From Perca fluviatilis (Eukaryota > Chordata > Actinopteri > Perciformes > Percidae), in NCBI RefSeq assembly GCF_010015445.1, contig NC_053112.1, positions 8,281,403 to 8,345,402 of the forward strand: a stretch of DNA of 64,000 nt, in the 5' to 3' direction. The position numbers and the translations under genes are program-made. The first letter of the stretch is position 1; each line of letters opens with the position of its first letter. Shown here one piece after another: positions 1 to 10,296 of the stretch. Below the pieces are notes generated by a model. That model was given only the letters and a program-made list of their open reading frames with translations. It had not been told where the DNA came from and ran no database searches.

Positions 1-1507
1 TCCGAACTTCATTATCTAGAGATATAGCTACTCTGGATGGTGTTGCCCTGGCCTCCAGCACCACTGTTAGAAATTTAGGAGTTATCTTTGATCAGGATAT
101 ATCCTTTAATGCCAATCTAAAACAAACCTCAAGAACAGCCTTTTTTCATCTTCGTAACATTGCCAAAATTAGGAATATCCTGTCTCAAACGACGCTGAAA
201 AACTAGTCCATGCATTTGTTACTTCCAGGCTGGACTATTGTAATTCCCTACTGTCAGGTTGCTCAAATAAGTCTCTTAAGACTCTCCAGCTGATCCAGAA
301 TGCTGCAGCGTGTTCTCACAAGAACTAAGAAAGAGATCATATTTCTCCTGTATTAGCTTCTCTGCATTGGCTTCCTGTTGAATCCAGGATTGACTTTAAA
401 GTCCTTCTCTTGACCTACAAAGCTCTAAATGGTCTAGCACCATCATATCTAGAAGAGCTCCTAATACCCTATTGTCCTACTAGAGCACTTGCGCTCCCAG
501 AATGCAGAGTTACTGGTGGTACCTAGAGTCTTTAAAAGTAGAATGGGAGCTAGAGCCTTCAGTTATCAGGCTCCTCTCCTATGGAACCAGCTCCGGATCT
601 GGGTTCGGGGGCAGAAACTGTCACCTCATTCAAGAATGAACTTAAAACTCTCCTTATTTGATAAAGCTTATAGTTATAGGGAGTGAGGAGTTGCAGTGTT
701 CATCTAACTGGCCCAACTGCTTCTCTTCATAATTGTTAGATTAATAATACATAACAAAGTAGAGGGAGGCAGGCCAGCCAAGCCAGATCCGGCAGGGGGA
801 GAGTTCTAAGCCCGAAAAAGCTACCTCTCCTTATGACCTGTTTCTCTTAGTTACCTGTTATAGTTACGCTGTTATAGTTCTAGACTGCCGGGGACTTCCT
901 TCCTTTGACACACTGAGCTGCTCTCTCTCCCTTTCTATTACTGTTTCTATTACTGTTACTATTACTATTACTATTTGTGTGCAGCCCGTCCCAGAAATGC
1001 TTGTTACTAATCCTAGCTTCTGGGAGTTTACTCCCCCTGGTTTCCTTTTGCTTTTCCCCAGCGTATTTCCTTGGAGAACGTTGGCACCAAGACCCTGGTT
1101 GCAGCTGTCGCCGTGGTCCTGCTGCACTCCCTGCTGAGCTCAGCGATGCCCTGCAATGTCATGCTGCGTCCTGCTGAACCCTGCAGTTCCTTCCCGCTAC
1201 ATCCAGTCACTGTTCCATTATTAATGTGACTATTATCGCCACTGTTCATCCACACCCCCGAACCGGGTCAACACACCTACCAAGAGCCCGGGTCTGTCCG
1301 AGGTTTCTTCCCAAGAGGGAGAGTTTTCTCGCCACCGTCGCACTGTTGCTTGCTCTTGAGGGAATTACTGGAATTGTTGGAATTGTTGGGGGCTTTGTAA
1401 ATTATAGAGTGTGGTCTAGACCTACTCTATCTGTAAAGTGTCTCGAGATAACTTATGTTATGATTTGATACTATAAATAAAATATAATTGAATTGAATTG
1501 AATTGAA
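1..1507 (+). mobile_element. L2-type LINE, 3' end (reverse transcriptase C-terminus plus 3' UTR)
   Basis: The left edge cuts a non-LTR retrotransposon. Translation in two frames gives the end of an ORF2 reverse transcriptase with the blocks [26 protein letters not shown] and LQLIQNAA, typical of the L2/CR1 group. A frameshift near 195-200 and stops show it is dead. The piece at 489-686 is the last coding part. A long 3' UTR follows, ending in a short ATTGA tandem tail at about 1485-1507, the usual L2 end in fish. Two further short copies of the same 3' end lie near 23.75 kb and 57.1 kb. Confidence 0.85.
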
Positions 1508-2506
1508 ATTAAGCTAAATAAAGTGTTTAAAAAGCCTCTCTGGTCAGCTAGTAAATCATCACTAAGCTGAAAACAGGGCTGTTGTTCTGACACCATGACA
1601 GGTTTAAAACTTGTTAGAGATCCGTGGTTCTCACAGGACAAACATAGATGACCTTAATTACATCATTTTTACTTTTTACTTTTAATGCAGGACTTTTACT
1701 TGTAGTTGAGTATTTTCACAGTGTGTTATTAGTACTTTAACTGCAGTAAAGGATCTGAGTACTTATAGTGAGTTATATTTGTAAAAACAGTGATATTTTA
1801 AATGGACTCTGGTACAAACAGTTACAGAATGATGTCACAAAAACAGCACTGAAGTTCCCGGGAAAATTATATTCAGCCAAAACCGACTTCCATATTGTTC
1901 TGTGCGCCTTCTTTCATTTACCAGATTTGATTCACTTTATTTCCTTTTTCTGTTGTAGCAAAACACCAAAATCATATCTCAGATGTTTCAGCAGCAACAT
2001 TATTTTTCTCCAACTCTTCTGGATTACAAATATTTTACATTGAAGGTAAAAAAAAGTCTCTTTGCATTTAGTCTCCAACCCCCAGGAACTGAAACACTAC
2101 CTGAATGAAAAACATAAACTGTGGTCATTTTATTATTGTAACAAAGGTCACCAAGTTTATTTCCTGGATTTAAAAGCTGCAAAACCCTTCACTCAATGAA
2201 GGCATTATTTACACTGATAGTCATTTCTGCTGTAATAACTTTATTTAAATTCATAGAAACTGAACATGGACAGAGCTCGTTAATGAATGTCAAGATGTTA
2301 ACATGCTGGAGTTAGCATCAATGCTAATTTACATCAGTAGTCACTAGACAGGAAACCATAGAAAGATCATTACAAGTAACATATGACATGATATATTGAT
2401 GTAGTAATTACACAACTAGAAGAAGACAGAACATTATGTAACACGTCAATTTAAACTCAAACCTGTAGTAACATGAACATCATGTGAAATACAAAGATAT
2501 ATCACA
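1508..2506. repeat. Inverted copy of the 21508-22490 block
   Basis: This 1-kb block reads as the reverse complement of 21508-22490 over its whole length, with few differences by eye. It starts exactly where the L2 tail ends. The open frame at 1768-2043 has a near-identical partner on the minus strand at 21934-22236, but this follows from the duplication; I recognise no protein family in it and treat it as non-coding. Confidence 0.85.
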
Positions 2507-2564
2507 ACATTTTATATCACAAATAGTTTTCTGACACTAAGAACAGACAGAGGAGAGACTCTAT

Positions 2565-3660
2565 GGGCCCTATTTTAACGATCTGAAACGCAAGTATGAA
2601 ACGCAAACCGCAAGTAGCTCTGTGGGCGGATCTTGGCGCTGTTGCTATGATACCGGGCGGGATAAATGACTCTTCCCGACGCGCAAATCTAAAATGGGTT
2701 GTTCTGAAGTAGCTAGGTGTGGTTTGCGTAACGTGCAATAAACCAATCAGAGCGTCATCTCAGATTCCCTTTAAGAGCAGGCGCGCTTGTTCCATGGCGG
2801 ATTGCTATTATGACCGGGCGGATTTGCCTGGCGCGCGCGGGGAGCTGCCCGATACGAGATCCGCAAGTAATAAATGCCCGTCTTGGCTGGGTGGCGATGT
2901 TGCCGCGGCCTCGGTATCTCCTCAAGTCTGGAGAGGATTGCTGCAGCCATGGAGCGTGGGCCTCCAAACGCACCACCTGCTCCTGTTGTGCCCCTTCCTC
3001 CTCCCCCCACTCCATCTCCGTCCACCCGCTCCACCAGGAGCGCATCGCGCATTACTCCCGGACCAGATCCCGCCGTAGTTCAACATCACATCTCCTTAAG
3101 TCCTCTAATATTTCCTCATTTATGTCATCAACACATCCATGATTCATGGAAATGTGTAAAACACAACAAGCCACAAAGAATGCTGCGACTTTTTGAGGAC
3201 TGTACTGTAAAATGCCTCCTGATCTATCCAAACACCTGAAGCGCATTTTCAGTAATATTTTCCTTTGTAATTATGTATGCTTTGCAAAAATGGGAACTGC
3301 TGCATCCATTTAGATGAGAGAAGTGTATGCGCGTTAGTGCACACGCTACATTATGGCCAAGCATGCGCCCTAAAATAGCATCTGAATACACGCTACTGAC
3401 TTTAGACTAGCGCCACTGACTTTAGACCAGGTTTTTCCTGGTCAATGGCGAGGTATTTTTCTGAAACTGCAGAATAGCACAAAGTAACGTTCGCGGAACA
3501 CGCCTCCTCTTTTCGCTGAACCGCCCGAGGCGCAAATACATTCCCTAATTTACCGGCGTCGTCTGTGGAGGGAAAAGTCCGCTGTGCGTCGGGTGCAAAA
3601 TAGGAATGATACATGCGTCGGTGTACAAAGGCAATTGGCGCTGGAGTGCAAGATAGGGCC
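2565..3660. mobile_element. PIF/Harbinger-like non-autonomous element
   Basis: The ends are inverted: GGGCCCTATTTTAACG at the left, and a right end reading AGGCCCTATCTTGCAC in reverse complement. This terminal type is common in fish Harbinger elements, which use 3-bp target duplications; flanks here are TAT and TAA, so no clean duplication is visible. The inside is GC-rich and gives several overlapping short frames (2719-3246) on both strands, none recognisable. Family assignment is from terminal resemblance only. Confidence 0.6.
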
Positions 3661-4400
3661 TAAGAGTCTGGTTTAGTTTTAGGACTGTGACTTTCTGCTC
3701 TGATGACTCCTTTAAAGAGGGTCCTGTTAGTCCTGATGGCTCGTTTCTCTGATAAACTCCACATCTGGACGGCTATCAGTAGAAGGGACATCGTTAGGCC
3801 TATTTTAGGGGGCTGAAGCTACCCCAAAAATGTTCCTAAGCCCCCTAAATAACAATAAGAACAACAATAACAATTTGATTTATCCATATTGATATTTAGA
3901 CACAACAAATGATATATATAGCTACAAAATAAATAGCCGAAAAGTCGGAAGGCAGCAGAAGTACAGAGAGTCGTTCGCTATCAAGATGATGCACCGCGAA
4001 CTGGCAGCTTTCGAAGCGTTGCAGACCGGGCTTGCAGTACCTTGAAGGATTCATCTCGTCTCATCACTACTCTTTGGTCTGAACTACACGCGCATGCGCA
4101 ACGCTACACGCGCACCGCTAATGGTGAAAGGAAGATTGATTACACCTAGTCTGACACAGTGAAATTGTACGTTGTTTTTAATGACCTGCTTACCTTTAGC
4201 TACGTTTTCTGGAGGTAAAGGAAGGAGGATATTTTGGTTTGCTAAAGTCTAGCTAGAGTGAACGAGGGAAATACAAGAAATGGTTAACTTAGCAGCTAAT
4301 CACAACTCTTTATTCATTGCCAATAATACAGCCTATCTCTATAGTAGGCCTATATTAAAACAATATCAATCCCCAAAGAATGTTGTTGTCATAGGGTCCC
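3661..4400. other. Non-coding stretch, unclassified repeat-like sequence
   Basis: I see no gene. The part 3795-4130 begins with a run resembling a transposon end (ggctgaagctacccc) and continues into a CpG-rich stretch; it may be an old element but no inverted terminus was found. Confidence 0.3.
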
Positions 4401-4404
4401 TGTT

Positions 4405-4513
4405 AATGCTATAGGGCCACATCAGGGGGAAAAAATTAAGGAGGGACATTATTTTTGTTTTTATATTTACAATTTGATCAATTGTCTTATTGTGATACAA
4501 CATATCTCTCTCT
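4405..4513. mobile_element. Fragment related to the 54070-54731 MITE
   Basis: The string ggccacatcagggggaaaaa near 4414 resembles the terminus of the element at 54070-54731. The following sequence (aattgtcttattgtgatacaa near 4480) matches an internal part of that element near 54310. The right part is replaced by the piggyBac relic. Confidence 0.5.
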
Positions 4514-4738
4514 TTGTGCGGCGTAGGTGTAAAAGGCCGAAAAAGGCCCCCTACTCCAAGTCCAGTCCCTGATGTGTGCCTGGATGCTACAGCTCACTGG
4601 ATTGTCATGGCTGAGAAAAAAGGGAGGATGCAAGCTCCCAGGGTGCACAGGGACACCAAAAGCCATGTGCCGAAATGTGACGTTAACCTCAGTTTTACCT
4701 CCACCAGCAACTGCTTCCTGAGGTTTCACACAGAATAG
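4514..4738 (+). pseudogene. piggyBac transposase C-terminal relic
   Basis: The frame of 74 codons resembles the end of piggyBac-like (PGBD) transposases: a basic/proline linker, then the cysteine-rich zinc-binding tail. Recognisable pieces are RKRPPTPSPVPDV, LDATAHW, KCDVNLSF and NCFLRFHTE before the stop. Several cysteines expected in this domain are replaced (for example PRVHRDTKS where a C-x-G-C type motif would stand), so zinc binding is lost. No catalytic core lies upstream; this is an isolated fragment. Confidence 0.7.
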
Positions 4739-4781
4739 GAAATCAGTGTGCTTTACCAAAAACAGACACACTGATTGAAAC

Positions 4782-4881
<100 letters not shown>

Positions 4882-4970
4882 CTGGTATGGACCACCAACT
4901 CTCTCAGACCATGTCCTGCAGCGCTGTGAGGGTCTCCGTCCTCCTCTGTGGTCGGGGTCCTCAGGTGTCT

Positions 4971-5020
4971 CTAAACTATCAAGTTGTCTGATCTCGTCTC
5001 TGCTGCTTTCATCTTCTTCC
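4971..5020 (-). CDS. IgV-A exon: cytoplasmic tail (short)
   Basis: The acceptor is ttctcacag. After the split codon the frame reads KKMKAAETRSDNLIV and stops (TAG, 4971-4973). Homologous exons of IgV-C and IgV-o begin ICKKTKEA and continue for 38-40 residues, so this tail is cut short by local changes around the Asn-Leu position. The downstream bases still resemble the longer coding version. Confidence 0.6.
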
Positions 5021-5555
5021 CTGTGAGAAGATGAAACCACTTTGTGACACACGACATCTCAACAGTTCAGGAAGGTTTGTGTGTGCTGCTAACAAGTAGA
5101 GAGCAGGGTTTCTGCAGCTTTCAACAAGTCAAATTTAAGACTTTTTAGGACCTTTAATCAATTAAATTTAACACCTATATCACGACATTAAAGAACAACG
5201 AAATGCAGAGTCACAAAAAGTATTTTGCAAAGTAAATAAATCTATACAAACTGAATAAAAGAGACACCGACAGTAATAATAATCTGTACATATATACAGC
5301 GAATTATAATTGGACTATCAGAAGAAAGAACTACAACACTACAGAATCGCTCTCTGATGCTTCCAACGAACATCAGAGGCAGCGTTACATGGACATACGA
5401 ACATTTAACACCTGTTAATTATTTAAGAACACAATACTTTTTAGTAGTTTTAGACTTTAAGACACCGCAGAAACCCTGAGAGACGGAAGTTATAATAATA
5501 TCACCACAATATTTATATTTTCTGATATCACATTTTAGCAAATGTATGCAAAATA
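5021..5555. other. Intron of IgV-A, nothing recognised
   Basis: AT-rich, no supported gene or element. It lies between the tail exon and the transmembrane exon. Confidence 0.4.
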
Positions 5556-5745
5556 GGGCTGGGCACCGAACATCGCTACTTTTATACCAATCCTGAGTAT
5601 GTGACTGGTGCACCCCTATCCAAAAGCACAACCAGTGTTATTTAAAACATATGGTATGGAAAAAAGTATCGTTAAGGAACCGGCATCGAAACGAGGTATC
5701 GAAAATTGGCACCGGATCGGAAGATTTTGAACGATGCGCCAGCCC
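5556..5745. mobile_element. Short hAT-like MITE
   Basis: Left end AGGGCTGGGCACCGAACATCG pairs with right end CGATGCGCCAGCCC in inverted orientation. The flanks share atgcaaa (near 5545 and 5748), which could be part of an 8-bp target duplication. The internal part is also self-complementary (accgg / ccggt runs). Confidence 0.55.
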
Positions 5746-6696
5746 AAATGCAAACTAGGGATGTAAATGATTAACCGTTTAAAATATGCGCTACGAGTCA
5801 ATTTCTCAACTGTAGTTTCTCTTTCAGATGCTCTTCTTTGTCTGCTCGCTGGCTCTCTGCCGGACAGCGGAGAACACCGGGACCGTGGGAGTTACGGTGA
5901 GGTGCAGTATTGGGGGTTAAACCAGCCGTCCTACACACAGACTACACCAGGCAGACACACAGCTGACAACCTCGCAGGGGAAGATAGTTTCAAATGCTTT
6001 GCTAGCGTCTTCAATTAACCAAATCTAGCGTCAGGAACAGCAACATCTCACCACCAGTCAGACTGACTGCTGGTTTGGGAGGGGGGCCTTTTCCCCCAGC
6101 AGCTAAATTAGCTCTCCAAGCTAACGTTAGTCAAAGTGTTGACACATGAAAGAATCAAACATGTATTTTAGATGAAGGAGACGAGAGTATGTCCAGTTGA
6201 TTCGCGCCCCTTGTTTGCTCCAGCTGTTAAATTGTACGTACAGGACGCGGTAGTTTTACACATTTACATTTTTTGGCTTATTTTCTAAAATATTTCATTT
6301 TTTTTTACGTTTTCAGTGCTTTTATTCACTAGCGCCAGTATATAACACTGAGACTAACCCACTTGTGTTATAAAAGCATAAATCATGAATTATTTTGTTT
6401 AAAAGTTAAGATCAAAGAGATGTTTGTTGATGGATAATCACAGACTGTCAAAGTTTAGTCAGAATAATGCTATCAATTGAATAAAACACTCAAAATTCAA
6501 TAAAAGTACTTAATTGATCCTTCATTTTACTTGCGAAGAGCATTTTATGGAACCGTTGACAATGGAGAGTTGACAAACATTGTGATCAGGTCCAATATAA
6601 GACCTATATATACCTCTTTCTGGGTGTTAAGGATTAAATGTTCCAAGTTACTTTCCCCACTGATAATAAAATGCTGTAAAGCAGTTTGTAACTTAC
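5746..6696. other. Intron of IgV-A with probable element remnant
   Basis: The sequence agggatgtaaatgattaacc near 5757 resembles a terminal sequence of fish hAT elements, but no partner end was found. The open frame 5767-6018 has no family I recognise. The rest is AT-rich intron. Confidence 0.3.
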
Positions 6697-6813
6697 AGAT
6701 GACTCCACATTTCACCAGGAAAAGAAGAACACCACCACCAACAGCAGCAGCAATAACAACACCACAGACACAGGCCAACACTATTATCCAGACAGATGTC
6801 TTCTTTGCAGAGC
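6697..6813 (-). CDS. IgV-A exon: transmembrane segment, type 1
   Basis: Acceptor tttcttcag, donor GTAAGT. The 39 codons read GSAKKTSVW, then a hydrophobic run (IIVLACVCGVVIAAAVGGG, then VLLFLV), then a basic stop-transfer KCGVI. It is one of three related copies: 19005-19109 and 41567-41674 encode the same module with small in-frame length differences (117, 105 and 108 bases). Confidence 0.8.
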
Positions 6814-7247
6814 CTGAAGAAAGATCAGACAGAGTTGAGTTTAGAAGGACAGTTTCAAAAGGTGATCCAGGGTTTATCAACATACACATCCACTGTTAGA
6901 ATCTCTCTGCTCCTAAATTAAATTATCCTCTCAGAGCCTATTCTCTGGCTGGAGTAGTTTATCCCAAACCAGTCTCCGAGGTCCCCCTCTTCACTGACTG
7001 GCCATCGGGGCATACCGGGCATTCTCGAGGGCGCGACTTTGGGCGAATCACCGATATGAATAGGCCGAACCGAAAAGAACTCACAGCGGCCCATTGGTTC
7101 ATTTTCTTTATTGGCACTGGCCTGATCCGATAAATCCAGGGAACCCCTTCCCCACCCCGCGCAAATTCGCGAAATCCCACTATGGCCACGCCTCCCGGCC
7201 CTGAGGAGCTGTAATAGTTATGCTGGAAGTTTAGCATTCACGTTAAA

Positions 7248-7439
7248 ATGGACAAACGACCACCAAAGTGCAAGGGAGGTGCAGAGAAATTACAGGAGAA
7301 AAAGATTAAGAATCTACAGGCGGATTCCTCAAAATGTGCCAAAATTTCTAACATGTTTGGGGCTGTAGTAGCTGCTTTAACATCAGCATTACCTGAAGTA
7401 GAGGAAGGAGGAGAGGTGGCTGGCTATACAGAGAAGTAG
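7248..7439 (+). pseudogene. N-terminal fragment of a ZMYM1/hAT-type transposase
   Basis: The frame begins MDKRPPKCKGGAEKLQEKK and continues with a conserved block around NMFGAVVAA. The start resembles the N-terminus of hAT-derived ZMYM/TTF-type proteins, where a basic segment with a GAEK motif comes first. No zinc-finger, catalytic or dimerisation domain follows. The related frame at 16369-16656 is longer but also ends without a transposase core. Confidence 0.5.
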
Positions 7440-7577
7440 AAACAGCATCATGACAGGGAAGAAGAGGAGGAGGAGGAGAGTGACCATGACAGGGCCACGG
7501 GAGCGAGGGAGGAAAAGATGGAAGAGAGAGTAGAGGACGATGTGGTAAGGAGTAGGCAAATTAACTGTCAGGAAGGG

Positions 7578-7579
<2 letters not shown>

Positions 7580-7648
<69 letters not shown>
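7580..7648. repeat. (GT)n microsatellite within hAT copy 1
   Basis: About 34 GT units at the same internal position where the other hAT copies carry a GT or CA run. Confidence 0.97.
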
Positions 7649-7649
<1 letters not shown>

Positions 7650-8330
7650 ACGTCATAATGACAACAAGCAGTTTGGCTGTAACATTAAGTTAGTGGCTGT
7701 CAGGTAACCTGTTTAAGCTTACATTGAAAATGCTAGCGGTTAGCCTGTTGGGTAGCTGAAAAGTCTGTGATCTATAAAATCAGTGATGATTCAATCCAGT
7801 TCATCAGTGTTCCTTGATTTAATTAGCTTCTTTTGTATTGGGGCTTTTTCCAGGACATATACTACTCTCAGCTTTATTGTAGTTTTGGGAAGGGTTATAG
7901 TTATGGTTATAGTATTTAGCCGACACCGTCCAAAGCGACAAAATATGAATCTTACAATAGTTAAAATTAACAGTAAATTTTTTAAAGTTGTTAAGCCAAT
8001 ATTAAGCAAAATAGTAATAATAACAATAATGGCAATACAATATAAAATATCAATAATAAAAATAAGAAAATACCATAAATATACAAATCATAACTAGGCA
8101 ACTCATATCATAGAATGCATATTTTAAGAGGACTGTCTGGCGGGGAATGTGTCTGACCAATCACGACCCACGTGGGTTTGGGCCGCCTGGGCCAAAAATG
8201 CCAGGGGCCAATTTTTGTCCCAGTCCAGCCCTGTTCATTGTTATTCATTCTGATCATTCATCATAGTGTACTGCTTCGTGATTTAAAGAAAAACACATTT
8301 ACACACATCTCCCCACAGTCCGATTATCTT

Positions 8331-8372
8331 GTGACTCGGTCACTTCTTCTACTGGAGGTCCAGATGTGCTGG
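8331..8372 (-). pseudogene. IgV-A stalk exon remnant
   Basis: The bases ctggaggtccagatgtgctg match the middle of the stalk exon of IgV-B (24947-25036). Just beyond, the sequence jumps to intron sequence found next to V (aaacctttttagtatc), so the acceptor side of the exon is deleted. The donor side has diverged too. Confidence 0.7.
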
Positions 8373-8419
8373 AAACCTTTTTAGTATCCAAATAAAACCA
8401 ATAAACTCAGCATGCTTAC

Positions 8420-8763
8420 CAACAGTGATGTTAACGATAAAACTGGCTCTAAGGTCTGGGACGTAGACTTTGTATGGACCACTATCAAACAGAGTTACTG
8501 AGGAGATCTTCAGAGTCACGATGCCTCTGATCAGGTCTTCATGGTTGAGAGTTGTTCTGTCTCTGTATCGATCCATCTGGTCATCCTGTTGGTCCTTTCC
8601 TCTTCGATAGCAGTAGACATCACCATCATCGTCACCGAGGTCGAATCTCGCCACATCCAGCGTGGAGTCAGACAAGTTCGCGGGGGGTCCAGACCACACT
8701 GTATAATGACATCATCTCCTTCTGCTGCCTCTTTGGTCTGAGGACAGGTGAGACGATGCTCTC
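8420..8763 (-). pseudogene. IgV-A exon: V domain 2, frameshifted
   Basis: V-set exon of the family's common type, with acceptor tttctccag and donor GTAAGC. The N-terminal half reads GEHRLTCPQTKEAAEGDD and stays open; the C-terminal half (VARFDLG, MDRYRDRTTLNHEDL, SVTLFDSGPYKVYVPDL) is in another frame. The switch falls at a run of six G (8682-8687) where IgV-B and IgV-C have seven. The F-strand cysteine of V domains is replaced by Val. The exon is 344 bases because of one extra codon and one lost base relative to 342 in IgV-B. Confidence 0.8.
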
Positions 8764-8913
8764 CTGGAGAAACAGACATAACATTCACACAGCTTTAACA
8801 CCTCTGAAGGACCAGAGTTGATGGTTTACATTCAGTTCTCCAACTATTCCTAAAATGAAGAATGTGCTGCTCCACCTCAACAATATATTTAATGGATCAA
8901 CTGGGACAGTTTG

Positions 8914-8938
8914 AGATAGATAGATAGATAGATAGATA
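8914..8938. repeat. (GATA)n microsatellite
   Basis: Six GATA units in the intron between V1 and V2. Confidence 0.95.
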
Positions 8939-9419
8939 TATCAAGTTGAATAAAATGAGTTAAAATAAAGAGCAATAAAAAGAGACCTCACATGAAAGCC
9001 TATAGTCCACATATAGTCTATAAAAATAGGTTTTAAGAAGTGATCTAAAAGATCTGATTTTGAGAGTCTGCAGTTATCGTCATTCACCAATCTGTATAAA
9101 ACAGTAAAGTCATAAACTGACCCACAACAGGGAGGACACACTAACAAACAGCTGTCCTACAGTAATAACACTGAGAAGGAAAATACTGCATCTGTGAGGC
9201 TTGTAAATACAGCGGCCTGATCACGTGCTAGGTCTGGTCTTGTTGGGGACTGTTGTAGTTTGTCAATGACTGTCATGTAAGTCATGTTCAGAAAAAAAGG
9301 AATTTAATCCAACTATTGATATCACTTCATAACAAATATCTGAGGGTTGCTTCATGTTTGTATAATTTACAGCAGAAGTTCTCTGAGAATCTCTTTTATA
9401 TCCAGATAAATTGGTATTG

Positions 9420-9600
9420 TTACTGAAATGTCCCTAACTAGGATAGAGCTGAGTAAATGTATAAGAGCTTGTCAGAAAGGGAGCTGAATAATGCTCCAAA
9501 GTTAGGCTAAATGTTGGCGAGGGAAAGTCTGTGTCTGGTGTATTTGAATATGGACCCCGGTACAGAATGAGCTGCAGACAAATGAGTGAAAAATATTTAC
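9420..9600. repeat. Intron segment shared with IgV-D
   Basis: Pieces of this segment recur in order at 60199-60238, 60955-61005 and 61405-61450, where they are separated by inserted DNA. This marks the paralogous intron of IgV-D and gives its uninterrupted state. Confidence 0.7.
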
Positions 9601-9632
9601 AGAAAAACTCCAGTTCTCCTGAATCAACTTAC

Positions 9633-9992
9633 CAGAGACATTGAGCCAACATTTACCAGAGCTCAACCCATAACTCGTGAACACTTTACACACATACAGT
9701 CCCGAATCATTAGTCCTGAGTCTGGACACATGAAGTCTGAGTCGTCCTTCTCTGAAGACGTCTTTGTCCCACTGGACTCGTCCTGCAAACTGTTCATCCT
9801 GAAACTCTGGGACCTCAACTCCTCCATGGAGATAAAACAGACCTAAGGGTCTGAGATCAGTTAACAGTTCACACAAGATATAAAGAGGGTTGTAGGAAGT
9901 GTGATTGTTGGTGGTGAAGGTCCACTCCAGTGTGATGTCCTGGTTCTCCTCTGCCTGATAGGAGCTCTGGGTCACATTCACTACAAATGTTC
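9633..9992 (-). CDS. IgV-A exon: V domain 1
   Basis: A 360-base exon, acceptor ctcgacag, donor GTAAGT, open throughout. It encodes a V-type domain: DITLEWTF in the B strand, YILCELL, FAGRVQWDKDV, EGRLRLHVSRLRTNDSG, then YVCKV in the F strand and GKCWLNV in the G strand. The usual B-strand cysteine is absent (Glu-Trp there); cysteines sit at YILC, YVC and GKC instead. The pattern resembles V-set domains of teleost predicted butyrophilin/PD-L1/CD276-like proteins. No second copy of this exon was found in the window. Confidence 0.8.
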
Positions 9993-10129
9993 CTGTCGAG
10001 GAGACAGAGAGGGAACGTGAGGAGCAGACACACTGACCACTTTAAACTCCATCTCCACATGTTTCTGTGGACTCTTTAGTCATTCTTTGTGTAGTGTTAG
10101 TGGAGAATGACGTGAAGCTGTAAACTAAC

Positions 10130-10193
10130 CAGAGACACAGGAGGTCAGCATGATGATGAGCAGCAAGATGCTGATCATCATCTTCATCATCAT
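10130..10193 (-). CDS. IgV-A exon: signal peptide
   Basis: After an in-frame TAG the frame starts MMMKMMISILLLIIMLTSCV and reaches a donor GTTAGT, leaving one base over, which fits the two leading bases of V1. The first Met after the stop was taken as start; later Met residues are also possible. The region is a run of ATG repeats. Confidence 0.75.
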
Positions 10194-10283
10194 CTACATC
10201 ATCTTCTCCCTGTGAGAGGAGACAGAGGTGAAGAGTCACAAACACATGAGCTCAGAGTTCACTTATTACAGGACAGAGAGAGG

Positions 10284-10296
10284 AAATATATATAGT
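10284..10296 (-). promoter_or_regulatory. Possible TATA box for IgV-A
   Basis: The minus strand reads CTATATATATTT about 90 bases upstream of the IgV-A start. The position is plausible for a TATA element, but AT-rich strings are common here. Confidence 0.25.

Larger units (their letters stand above)
6993..8233 (+). mobile_element. hAT non-autonomous element, copy 1
   Basis: It aligns along its length with the complete element at 16120-17412. The right end is intact (CCCAGTCCAGCCCTG at 8219-8233) while the left end has lost the first bases (tcactgactggccat in place of the full terminus), so no clear 8-bp target duplication is seen. It carries the ZMYM-like frame 7248-7439, a GT run and an AT-rich 3' part. 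It sits in the IgV-A intron between V2 and the transmembrane exon. Confidence 0.75.
4971..10193 (-). pseudogene. IgV-A: two-V-domain immunoglobulin receptor gene, damaged
   Basis: Minus-strand gene assembled from splice sites: signal peptide 10130-10193, V1 9633-9992, V2 8420-8763, a stalk remnant near 8331-8372, transmembrane 6697-6813, tail 4971-5020. Every kept junction has GT/AG and the shared phase (exons end with one base over). It is the only copy with two V domains, so it may show the ancestral layout. Three lesions are seen: a one-base loss in a G run in V2, loss of most of the stalk exon, and an early stop in the tail relative to the other copies. The role is probably a cell-surface receptor or ligand of the butyrophilin/MOG/B7 type. 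The family is inferred from V-set motifs only. A polymorphic or wrongly called G run cannot be excluded for the main lesion. Confidence 0.65.

Noticed and set aside
1768..2043. Frame conserved between 1768-2043 and 21934-22236 as a possible exon
   Set aside because: The non-coding flanks are conserved equally, as expected from duplication, and no protein family or splice sites support it.
2719..3246. Overlapping frames of 64-121 codons on both strands
   Set aside because: GC-rich inner part of a Harbinger-like element; overlapping frames on both strands, none recognised.
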